Source: Mauremys mutica
Lineage: Eukaryota > Chordata > Testudines > Geoemydidae
DNA: 64,000 bases
Assembly (NCBI RefSeq): GCF_020497125.1
Contig: NC_059080.1
Span: 48,983,563-49,047,562, forward strand
Reading direction: 5' to 3'
In this document: positions 45,677-55,089 of the stretch, piece by piece
How the letters are laid out: each line of letters opens with the position of its first letter
How positions within the stretch are numbered: the stretch's first letter is position 1
Position numbers and translations under genes: made by a program
Notes under the pieces: generated by a model
Seen by the model: the letters and a program-made list of their open reading frames with translations, nothing else
What the model was told of the DNA's origin: nothing
Database searches by the model: none

Positions 45677-45734
45677 GAGGCACAGCAAAGCTAGAGTATC
45701 TGCTCACACTTCGAACACAGATGTGCCAAAACAG
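45677..45734 (+). CDS. FARP2: FARP2 exon, start of linker
   Basis: A 58-nt exon encoding RRHSKARVSAHTSNTDVPKQ. RRHSK ends the FERM-FA module in the family; the rest opens the disordered linker towards the DH domain. The acceptor is CTCTCTCTTTCAG and the donor GTTAGT. The exon sits about 120 nt to the right of the 5' end of the antisense CR1 copy. It ends in phase 0. Confidence 0.92.
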
Positions 45735-46369
45735 GTTAGTCCTGCACCACTCTAAATATTATGGTCAGTAAGACTGACAGCCAGCTTTCCAATTTGGCAG
45801 TGTAGGGAAAGTTGATTATGTTGTCTTGTTGATCCAGAATCATTTTCACTGTTTAATCTTCATGCTGTGCATAATTTTTTCCTGTGGTACTAATTTTAAT
45901 GGATACTTCAGGTAGGTTGAAGTGACTCACATGGCTCATCTTTCACACTTCACATAGTTGAAAAGAAATTTTTATACTTATTCCTTGAGATACGCAGTCT
46001 TGTTCATGTATTTCGGATCAAATGTCTCTGTCGTACGAGCAAAAGGAGTTGTGCTGAAGCAAGCACTTCAGGACTTGGCCCTAAATATTTTGTGAATTCC
46101 CTCCAATACGCTTGTGTGTATTTCCTTGTTTGCTCTGTTAGCGGAGGGTTTAAAAATGATGGGAGTAATTTAATAACTGATCACGAGAAGTTGTAAAAGG
46201 TGAGTTTTTATCTTTCTGGAGATTTTGGTCTTTTTCTGTATATGAAGCTATATTTGCAGAAAATCTCTTTCTAGTACACACTTTTACTGAGTCAGATATC
46301 AGAGGTAGTATTTTTTCTATGTATTATAAATACATTTTTTTACCTGTTCTATTTTTTTTTCCACTTCAG
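45735..46369. other. Short FARP2 intron, no repeat seen
   Basis: 635 nt between two linker exons; a long T-rich acceptor tract precedes 46370. Confidence 0.6.
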
Positions 46370-47525
46370 AGTGTCTCATTTACTGAGGGCTTAGGTGCTC
46401 CTGGGTCCCATGCCTCAGTATCTGCCTCCTTCCCTTCAGTTTATACATCATCCACTACCACTACTGACGTGCCCATCTGTATGGAGATGAATCATTCCTT
46501 CTTGGATCCCAGAGCACCGTATATGAGGAGTCCAACATCAGAAAAGAGTATTGCAGTACCAACTGAAGAAACTGGGAAGAAAGCAACACAGCAGCCTGGA
46601 TCTCCCATACTCCAATCATTCCAAGGTGTTGGGTTTTGTAATGTTGTAGGAAACTGCAGCCCCACTTATACTGGTGTTGAGAGTAGTTGTGGTTTAGATC
46701 TAGAAATAGAGAAGGGTAACCAGGAGAGCAGGGTTATCTTTAAAAATGACAATGATGAGGATGACTTTACCACAGGTGTTTTTATTGCTGATAAAAAGCA
46801 TCAGTATTGCGGTAGGGGTGACCCTCTTTTCACATTGACGAACTCCCAGCTGCAGGTTTCAGAAGAATTTATTGATGATGACCCAACAGAAATCTCCTTT
46901 TTTGCTGGGGGATCTGAAGCATTTTCATATGTGTACAGTGGCTTAGACCAAATGGGGTCTGATTTATCTAGGCATGCATCAGATTCAACTAAACTAACTA
47001 AGGATGTTCTTCAGCAAAGTATGGTGTCTTCTCAGTCAAGCCCTGACAGGTACTCCATAGAAGCAGTAGATATGAACATGGAAGATGAGTTTGAATTTGA
47101 AGGGAGTGATTTCAATGGCAATGAGAGGCCATCAGATACATCGGAATTGTTTGAGGTTAAAGCACAAGCGAGCAGAATGCAAAGCCTTTTGAGTCCTTCT
47201 GAAACCAGTTCACTCATAAACAACCGTTCTGAAAGCAGTTCCCTCAATAATTTGCCACTGAATGGTGCATCATCCTTTCACACGTATAACTCTGCTAATC
47301 ATTCTGAAGCTAGTTCTATGGTTAACTTCCCAGCCTACTCGGTTCGCTCTGAATCCAGTTCAGCCTTTCAGTTCACTGACATCATTGACCAGTTGGAGCA
47401 GCTGAGCTATCCACTTACTACTACAGAAGACTCTACCAGTACAGATACAGACTCCTGGGATTCGGAAAGTGCAACTCCAATGGATGGAAACCACTTCTTC
47501 AGCAACCCTTTTGCTCAGGCAACTG
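46370..47525 (+). CDS. FARP2: FARP2 long linker exon (Ser/Asp-rich)
   Basis: This very large exon (1156 nt, about 385 codons) opens with SVSFTEGLGAPGSHASVSAS, which fits the start of the mammalian FARP2 linker (S-I/V-S-F-x-E-G-L). The rest is acidic and rich in Ser, Thr and Asn, with no domain recognised. Stretches such as NDNDEDDFTTG and EDEFEFEGSDF stand out. Near the C-terminus a short motif recurs: SETSSLINN, SESSSLNN, SEASSMVN, SESSSAFQ. The 3' end was placed at the donor ACTG/GTGAGA because the next phase-compatible exon (50918) then continues in frame as a Gln-Ala-Thr-Asp-Gly join. Without splicing, the frame runs on to a TGA at 47609-47611. From memory the human linker is clearly shorter, so this segment may have been reduced in mammals; that is inference. 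Confidence 0.85.
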
Positions 47526-47611
47526 GTGAGAACTTCACTTTTGATTTTCAGAATAATTTAAAGAATCTTGCCCAAGAAGATCAAACAGGAAAAACGCACA
47601 TCAATAATTGA
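47526..47611 (+). CDS. FARP2: Possible retained-intron end of a short FARP2 isoform
   Basis: If the donor at 47526 is not used, the frame of the long linker exon stays open for 28 more codons (GENFTFDFQNNLKNLAQEDQ and TGKTHINN) and stops at 47609-47611. The product would contain FERM, FA and an acidic tail but no DH or PH domains, an outline like that of FRMD7. AATAAA signals lie at 48584 and 48607. The tail is as acidic and Asn-rich as the exon itself, which is why it is worth noting. Only transcript data can tell an alternative last exon from unused intron. Confidence 0.35.
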
Positions 47612-48583
47612 TTGGTAGTTTGAGGTATCCAGCTATGCTGCTCAAACTTTCAATTCAGAGGTTTCAATTCAGAGGTATAATTTAAATCATTTTTGAGGTG
47701 GAAAACTCTTTTATTTCAGTGGCTGGATTTTAATTTGAATAATATAGTTGATTCCTGTTTCTTTCCTTCTCTTTATTTTTCCTTGAAGTATCCTAGCTTT
47801 GTTATTGCATTATATTGAAATATGTGTATCCAGTAAGTCTATAACCAACTGTGATTTATGCAAAATGCTAAATTTAAAAAACTTCAGAAAGGTTAATATT
47901 GTCAGTTGGGCCAACCAGAATTAAGAAAAATTATAATCTTCTTATACCTTACTTTCCCGGAAACATGTTTGTATGTCAGATTTAGTCTGGTGTGCACTTC
48001 CTCTGACATCAGCATGAGATGCTGCCGCTTGTAGACCAGTTGTTACAGGCCACATCCAATACATAGGTTGTGGTCCTGCAATGCAGTAAGAGTATGTGCT
48101 GTTTCTTGAGACAAAGATGGACAATCTGTGAATCCACTGTGAAGATAATTCTTAAAATGTCAAGTTTATGCAACAAAAATCTGGCATACACCTCAAAGAA
48201 TCAAAATCTTAGATGGCAATTTTGAAGAGGAGCATGTGTACAGGAGCAAATGCATGCTGGGCATCATCTGATCTACCCCTGAAGAGAATTGTTGAACGTG
48301 AAGGCACATTGTGATCAACAACAGTCCAACAGTGAACAAGTTCCCTACTGTTTTGCAGCTGTTTGGAGTGAGACACATAGATTATAAAGGCACTTAACTC
48401 CTTATTGAACTTTCTCATCTTCTTTGTCTTAATTTAATCAATTACACTGCAGAAAAATGGTTGCAACTTAATTTAATTAAGGCATATAAAATTTGCTTGG
48501 TCTGGGAGAAATGCTAAAAGATAAATCAGGCAATAGCTGTCTTTAATTTAAACTCTGCACTGTATTCAGCAGAATGCTATTGA

Positions 48584-48612
48584 AATAAAATGGCTCCTTT
48601 CAGGAAAATAAA
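48584..48612 (+). promoter_or_regulatory. Two AATAAA poly(A) signals
   Basis: AATAAA occurs at 48584-48589 and again at 48607-48612, about 1 kb after the stop at 47611. They would fit a 3' UTR for the short FARP2 isoform. AATAAA is common in AT-rich intron, so the support is positional only. Confidence 0.25.
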
Positions 48613-48627
48613 GACTTGGTGTAAAGT

Positions 48628-48629
<2 letters not shown>

Positions 48630-48660
<31 letters not shown>
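48630..48660. repeat. (AAT)n microsatellite
   Basis: About eight AAT units followed by an A run. Confidence 0.85.
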
Positions 48661-49374
48661 GTGAATACCATCAGCCACTGTTTTATCTTCACTGCTTTCA
48701 TAGGCATTTTTAGATAGGTGACTTTAGGTAACATGATTGATAGTGAAGGTGTAATTGAAAAGGTGTAAATATAGATTTCAGTGATCATATCCATTGTACT
48801 AATTCATTAAATTAGTTATGGTGGAGGTTATCAAACTTACTTGCTCTCAGTCCACCTAATAGATATTCTTGGTAGGGGCTGGAATTCTGAGATGCAAAAT
48901 TTTGAGGGCCTTGTGCAAGAAACGAGTTTTAAAATAAAAAATATCCCTGTGGCAGGTTTGGGGTCAGAAGCATCGCCTCTTGAGGCAATTTGGTTTACGT
49001 TCTGTGTGGTCCAGATTCTGAACCCGCCTTTCCTAAATGGGATAATAGTGCAATATCACTTCATTGGATTCCCTCTAAAATAAACAGGGTGCATAAATTA
49101 GCATAATTAATGTGTTCATATTGTGTGTTTTCCATTAATGTTTATATGGTGTTTCCTGGGTAAGGGACTGATGTATTGAAAAAGAACCTTCATACTTGGT
49201 AGGCCACTTAAAAATCTCTTAAGGAATCCTGATGAAACATTACAAGGAAAGTTCTTTCAATGTGCAATAAAACTTAATGGGGTGATTGTTCCTCATTCAC
49301 TTATTTTTTGTTTGTTTGTTTGTTTGTAGTCTGTTCTAACTATTCTTTCTACAGACATGATCATTCCTTTAAAG

Positions 49375-49774
49375 CAGGGCTGGCCAACCTGTAGCTCCAG
49401 AGCCACATGCGGTTCTTCAGAAGTTAATATGTGGCTCCTTGTATAAGCACTGGCTCCAGAGCTGGAGTTACAGGTGCCAACTTTCCAATGTGCCGGGGGG
49501 TGCTCACTGCTCAACCCCTGGCTCTGCCATAGGTGCTACCCCCAGTCCACCCCTTCCTGCCTCCTCCCCTGAGCCTGCCGTGCCCTTGCTCCAACCCCCC
49601 CCCCCCCCAAGCCACCTGCATTCCATGAAACAGCTGATGGGGGTGGGAGGTGCTAATCCCTGGGGCTGCTGGTGGGTGGGAGGCCCTGGGAGCGGGGTGG
49701 GGGAGCTGATGGGAGGCTGCTGACATAAATTGGTAAATTCTGGCTCCTTCTCAGGCTCAAGTTGGCCACCTCTG
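49375..49774. mobile_element. hAT transposon with 8-bp duplication
   Basis: Ends CAGGGCTGGCCAACCTGTAG and (complement) CAGAGGTGGCCAACTTGAGC. Flanks CTTTAAAG (49367-49374) and CCTTAAAG (49775-49782) differ at one base. The interior contains part of the element type seen at 4101-4536. Non-coding. Confidence 0.85.
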
Positions 49775-50003
49775 CCTTAAAGCATTCAGTATGTGTACTC
49801 ATTCCACGCATTGTGTTTGAGTGGAATTCCTATAGTTGCACTAGGAAGTGTCAGAAGTTTGCATTTGCTGACTGGCATTATAAAATGAAAACATACCTAT
49901 AATACCATATGGTGAAGTATTAGCTGTGTCATTTTTCAAGTGTTTGTGGCTGTTCTGTTTCTTTGAATGGCAGTGTGTTTTCTCTCTCTCTCTCTCTCCC
50001 CAG

Positions 50004-50035
50004 CTCTTGATTCTTTGGCTTCTAGCATGAGACAG
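50004..50035 (+). CDS. Candidate 32-nt alternative (poison) exon of FARP2
   Basis: A strong acceptor, a (TC)n tract ending CCCCAG, is followed by 32 nt and the donor CAG/GTAGGC. Entered in the phase left by the exon ending at 47525, it reads ALDSLASSMRQ. It exits in phase 0, while exon 50918 needs entry in phase 1. Inclusion would shift that exon into a frame that stops at TAG 51020-51022. It could be a regulated poison exon or a chance pair of splice sites. Confidence 0.3.
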
Positions 50036-50463
50036 GTAGGCAATTTTTTGGCAAAAAATATTAATCCATTCAGTTAATATTTTTAGTGAAGCATAACAGC
50101 AGCTAAGTTATTTTTACTTCCACAGCATCTGACTCCATTTTCTTTCCGAAGATGGGGGTTGGGAATACTCTGATAAGGACATGCTGATCAGAACCACACA
50201 AACAGAGCTAAAAGGCAGCATCCAGTTGCTAAGATAGCACACTAGAGTGGGTAACAGGTATTTCTCCTTTTACATTCTTCTCCAGAAAGCTGGGATATGG
50301 GAGACAGAATGGGGAAACACTGTTCTAATGCTGACCTAAATACCATAAGGGGGCTAGGTAATCAAAACTTAAGTGTTGGCTAGCAGACTGATGGAGGGAC
50401 TTCAAACCCCTATGCTATTGATGGGGGAAGAGGGAGGTGTTTCTCTTATGGTTTTTATAGTGT

Positions 50464-50660
50464 ATCAGAGGGGTAGCCGTGTTAGTCTGGATCTGTAAAA
50501 GCAGCAAAGAGTCCTGTGGCACCTTATAGACTAACTGACATATTGGAGCATGAGCTTTCGTGGGTGAATATCCACTTCGTCGGATGCGTGGGTATTCACC
50601 CATGAAAGCTCATGCTCCAATACGTCTGTTAGTCTGTAAGGTGCCACAGGACTCAGCATT
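50464..50660 (-). mobile_element. Fold-back element, third copy
   Basis: One arm reads GAGTCCTGTGGCACCTTATA, GGAGCATGAGCTTTCGTGGG; the other is its complement, with the hinge near GTCGGATGCGTGGG at 50580. Arms are about 70 nt with few mismatches. The outer CAGAGGGGTAGCCGTGTTAG matches the complement of the end at 3480-3503. No target duplication was seen. Confidence 0.7.
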
Positions 50661-50917
50661 ATAAAAAGCACAATCCATCGTCCTAGTATCTGAATGCCTC
50701 CATGTAAGTCAATTAATTTTATAATCTCTGGCTCTTTTCCCTTTTTAGAGTATACAAACTTGGCTTGGGGTAGGGTTGTGTGTTTATTTAATTTTAGTTA
50801 ATCTTGAGAGATTTTGTGTGTTGTTTTTGGGGGCAGGTAGAAAGGGGATGTTAGTGTTGTAGTGTCTTGTTGTGACAGGTTTTGTCAAAGAATAATGTTT
50901 TGTAGCATTTCCTACAG

Positions 50918-51187
50918 ATGGTCAGACTTCAGATTCATTTAATCTTGCTGATCTATCCCAGGAGGGAGAGAGGCGCTCAGAAGCATCCTCATGGGTGGTG
51001 CAAAGATACAGTCCTCTTCTAGAGAGATTATTGGATTCAGTGCCTTTCAGCAGTCGAGGTGTCAGTTCTAACATAGGCCACTGTTGCTATCTAGCTAGCT
51101 CTTTTCCCTGGCAGCAGTCACAACATCCTGCCATACCTACTCCTCTCCCCATGGAGGTGTCTCTGGTTGGACCAGCCAAGGAAGAAG
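50918..51187 (+). CDS. FARP2: FARP2 exon, end of linker before the DH domain
   Basis: The exon completes an Asp codon and reads DGQTSDSFNLADLSQEGERR, continues through WVVQRYSPLLERLLDSVPFS, and ends MEVSLVGPAKEEG. The V-x-L-V/x-GPA stretch near the end recalls the human FARP2 linker shortly before its DH domain. The acceptor is TTCCTACAG and the donor GTGAGA. It is 270 nt and phase 1-1. The other two frames contain stops. It is the last FARP2 exon I can find; nothing like the DH opening is visible through 64000. Confidence 0.8.
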
Positions 51188-52235
51188 GTGAGAAGGCAGG
51201 CTCTCAGTTTTCCACTTAGGCTGTTTTACCTTGCTAGTACAGTTTGTGATGTGGTGCAATGTGTATTTCAATACCTAAGCATAACATCCTAAATTGAGAA
51301 CACGCTAGCAGACTTTCAATTTTGTTTTCAGTTTTTCACAACTTCAGTATTAAATAATAGTTGTCGATATTGAATATTTTTAATTTGAGCATAAAAATTT
51401 TTGTTTAAAGAAAGTGGAAGGAGAACCTGAATATGAAAATAAGTTATGAGCACCATGTTACACATGGACTGGGGTGCTGTGGGGCCAGGGGAGGAATTAC
51501 ATGGGAAACTTTAGAAGATGGTCCTTGTGGAGTCTCCTATGCAAGGTCCCCTGAACAGGGAGGATTTTGAAAAAGAACACAAGACTCATTTGTTCAGATT
51601 TGGGCAGTGGCAAGCCAAAGACTAGCAGCCTTTCCATGGTACTTCCTGGCAGCATCACTTCTGAGGATGATTTCTGACCTCATGAACGGAAGGCATGGAA
51701 GGGACTTAATGCTGGTCAGCCATCAACTACTCTACAGGTTTCACCTCAGATAAGCCAATAGCCAAGAAGAACATGATGTGAAAAGCAGCTATTCACCTAC
51801 ACATACTCCAGTATACTATTCTACCCCACATTCCATATCCTCATACTTGCACAGCCTTCATTAAGTGAAAGGGGAGCATGTCATAGAAACACTGCTCTCC
51901 TTCCTCTGAGAGGTCATTCATCCCTTCTGCCTCTGAACTCCCCTACATGGCACAGGACCCTGTGTTAGCAACTGCTAAATGTTTAATCAGGTATTTGTAT
52001 ATATACAAATGCATTTATAGAATAGGCATAAACAATAGTGATTCTTCACTGCTGTAGCTATAGCCTACTAATGGATTTAGGTCTAGAAATAAGGTATTTG
52101 ACTGCACTTCAGAGTGCAACAGAAAGCCCTGCAATGCATTTTAAGTGGCTTAGAGCTCCATAAAACAATCTGTACCTATATTTCTCTATGTATATTTACA
52201 CCCACACATCACTTAATATATTTTTCACCAAATGT
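51188..52235. other. FARP2 intron, nothing recognised
   Basis: Intron after the last exon found. It was scanned for a DH-domain opening without success. Confidence 0.45.
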
Positions 52236-52350
52236 CATAGAATCAGAATATCAGGGTTGGAAGGGACTTCAGGAGGTCATCTAGTCCACCCCCTGCTCAA
52301 AGCAGGACCAATCCCCAACTAAATCATCCGATCCCCAACTAAATCATCTG
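52236..52350 (-). mobile_element. CR1 LINE 3' scrap
   Basis: CATAGAATCAGAATATCAGG and GGTCATCTAGTCCACCCCCT are the CR1 3' end, as at 41284. An 18-nt unit (GATCCCCAACTAAATCATC) is duplicated at its right end. Confidence 0.85.
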
Positions 52351-55089
52351 AAGCGTGTCAAGCACTATAAGAGAGCATTTTAGTCTTGGTATGTATAGTC
52401 ACGGGAGTCCATTTGATTTACAAAACAGTGGTGTCAGAACATTCTGTGAACAAACAGCCATCCAGTTAAGCCTTGGTAAAGTTTACTACATTCGTATTAG
52501 CGTGTTGTAGTGTATACTTTGTAATTTTAAAATAATCATGAGTCATTAAAGTAACATTTTGTCCATTTCCCAGAAATACTCATATTTTATCATTCATATA
52601 GAGTAGGAAATGTATTGATTTTCTATCAAGTTTCACTTAAAAGCCCAGTAACCTCAGTGTTACTGGATAAAACAAGTATTGAACTCCCTTATCCTGTGGT
52701 ATTAGGTGGTGGTGGTGGTGGTTTTTTTTGTTTAATTTTGTTTATTGCAAATCTTGATAAGACTGTGGGAAAACAGTAACAAAAAAAATCCTGTTAATTA
52801 TTATAATGTTGTTTTGGTGCAAACCTGTTGGTAAGTCATTCTTCTTATTGTCATTTTGCAAAGGGTGCTCAGTCTTAATTATTAGATATTAATGGACCAA
52901 ATAGGTGTATAGCGCAATTCTCAGTGCAAACTCTCATAGTCATCATCTGCACTGTAGCCATTTTAACACTGAACTCATCACAAATGCTGTGCATATATGC
53001 ATGAGTATACATATATACCAAATACATGGATATTGTGAGATTTTTACAGCTCCAAATGTATATCGCAAAGCGCATTTAATTCACTTACCTCTCTGTGGGT
53101 TATTAGAAGATTTAATCCACTGAGTCAAGAATAACTCTTTGCTGCTTTTAAAGAATAATTTAGTGGGTTTTGAATCTGGAGTGCTTCTCAAATAATTAAA
53201 ACTAAGACATGTAACCTGTGGAAAGACATTACCGTAAATTCTATGAAATCACAATATTCTACTGTAGCTTCAATGTGCAGGGCTCTGACTTCACTCAGTA
53301 ATACTGTTTGTGGCAGAGTTCTAAATATTGGTAAGAAAGTGCAAAGACCTATCACCAGAATGTGCAGGTGTACTGTACGTTCAGCTCACAACTACTTGTG
53401 CCTTAGCCTGAAGTGATCCCCAGTTCAATAGGTGCTAATCTTTGCAGAAAAACATTACACTAACAATGCAAAGGGGGCTTGAATTTCTTAATACATCTTT
53501 TTGGAACTTGATTTTTTTTTTAACCCAGTAAACGTTTTTGTTGAATTATTTGTTTGAGGAGTTTTACAGCTTTGTTTTCTGTTGAAATTGCTGATTATAA
53601 ACCTACAGATTTGTACTTATTCAGAACTTTTAAAATTGTTTATACAATAAAATGAGGAAACCTTTTATATGAATGACAAAATGGGCTTTTTAGCTTTTAT
53701 TTTTCTTTACACTTGTGTTTCAAATAGATTAAATGTTGGTTCTCCTAGGCTAAGACTCCCAGGAGTTTTATTATCAGATTTCCCAGCTTAGTTTTCTTTT
53801 TGTAGGCATTTGGGATGGTAGTACCGTAGCCTAAGCAAATAGTGCTCAAGTTACTGTTTTGTTTGAACCCCTTTATTATGGAGTACAGATGAGAAGAAAA
53901 GTTCAGATTTCATCCTAAAAGCACCATTTATGTCAGAGACATTTTCCTATTAGCTCTGGTTCAGCCTCTCTCAGGCAGTCTGCCCTATATCCTTATAACT
54001 AGCCATCAGTGATTGTAAGCATAATGCATGGTGACAAGTAGGTCATGTACTCATATTTTCTGTGTTACACATTCTTTTCCAGAAGGCCATACTTATTATA
54101 CAGCTAAATCTTGCCTGCCTTACTCATGCAAGATAGTCCCTTTGAAATCAGTGCATCTAGTTACATAAGTAAGGTGAGCTGGATTTGGTGGGGGTTTTTT
54201 TTTTTTTACAATTGGTTTTAGAACTTCCTGAAAAACAGAATTGCTTTCCATACTTGAACTGCTTAGAGGTAAAAAAAACTGTTGTCTTGTTTTCTTAGTA
54301 GTCAGGGAGAATTAAGACTGATATCTCTGATTCCGTACCAGAAGTATGTGATCTAACATAAAAAGATACTAGAACTTTAGTCATAATATGTTGTTACAAT
54401 ATCTGAATTTGAGCTGCTATTTTCATTGCAACATGTAGCTGTTTCGGAGGTTCGTAACTTAAGCCCCAAACCTGCAATTCACTGGGTGCAAACACAGTAG
54501 TCATGCATGATCAAGTTGCATGATGGCAGCCTCACCTTAGACTAACCCAAGTCATGCTGAAGTAAATATTATACTATATTAATATAAAAATTTATAAAAG
54601 ATTTTAATATATGCTACTCACGATACTAAGATATTATGACAAATGCAATATGATCTTTAAAGATGCTTTGCTTACTCAAGTATATTTTTAGAAATATGAA
54701 AATCAATAAGTTCACATTCTGATCATAACCTGTAAAATTAAGAGTGAGAATTTTTAAAACCAATTGGGCCCTTCCAGTAAAATTCTTAAGCAGGTGCAAA
54801 ACTTTTACATGTGAGTAGTTCCATTAAATTATATCTGTGTTTAAAGTGCTTTAGTGGGTCAAAGCCATAGTGTGTGAAAAAAGAGTGGAAAATCTATTAA
54901 TTAAAAATTGTAGCGACAAAAGAAATTGCTGAGGTTTTTTTTTAATGCCTCTATAGCCCAAACATTTTTTAAAAATAATTTTAAAGAACAGTTTTGCAGA
55001 GAATAAGTTCAGATTTTGGTCTTTCTTTGTTTGCTTTAAGTAAAAGTAGTATTTTGAAATATCCAGGATAAGGAACACTTTACATTAAA
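52351..55089. other. FARP2 intron, nothing recognised
   Basis: Strongly AT-rich intron with small (GGT)n and T runs near 52710. No gene or repeat border was identified. Confidence 0.45.

Larger units (their letters stand above)
47612..49374. other. FARP2 intron or 3' UTR of a short isoform
   Basis: AT-rich sequence with the two AATAAA sites, an (AAT)n run at about 48630-48655 and a (TTTG)n run at 49304-49326. No gene frame is supported. Confidence 0.45.

Noticed and set aside
554..51187. FARP1 or FRMD7 as the identity of the gene
   Set aside because: All three share the FERM/FA signature. The exons reading [21 protein letters not shown] and [20 protein letters not shown] fit FARP2 closely, while remembered FARP1 and FRMD7 sequences differ at several of these positions.
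51188..55089. A DH-domain exon of FARP2
   Set aside because: All frames were scanned for the expected DH opening; nothing with flanking splice sites was found.
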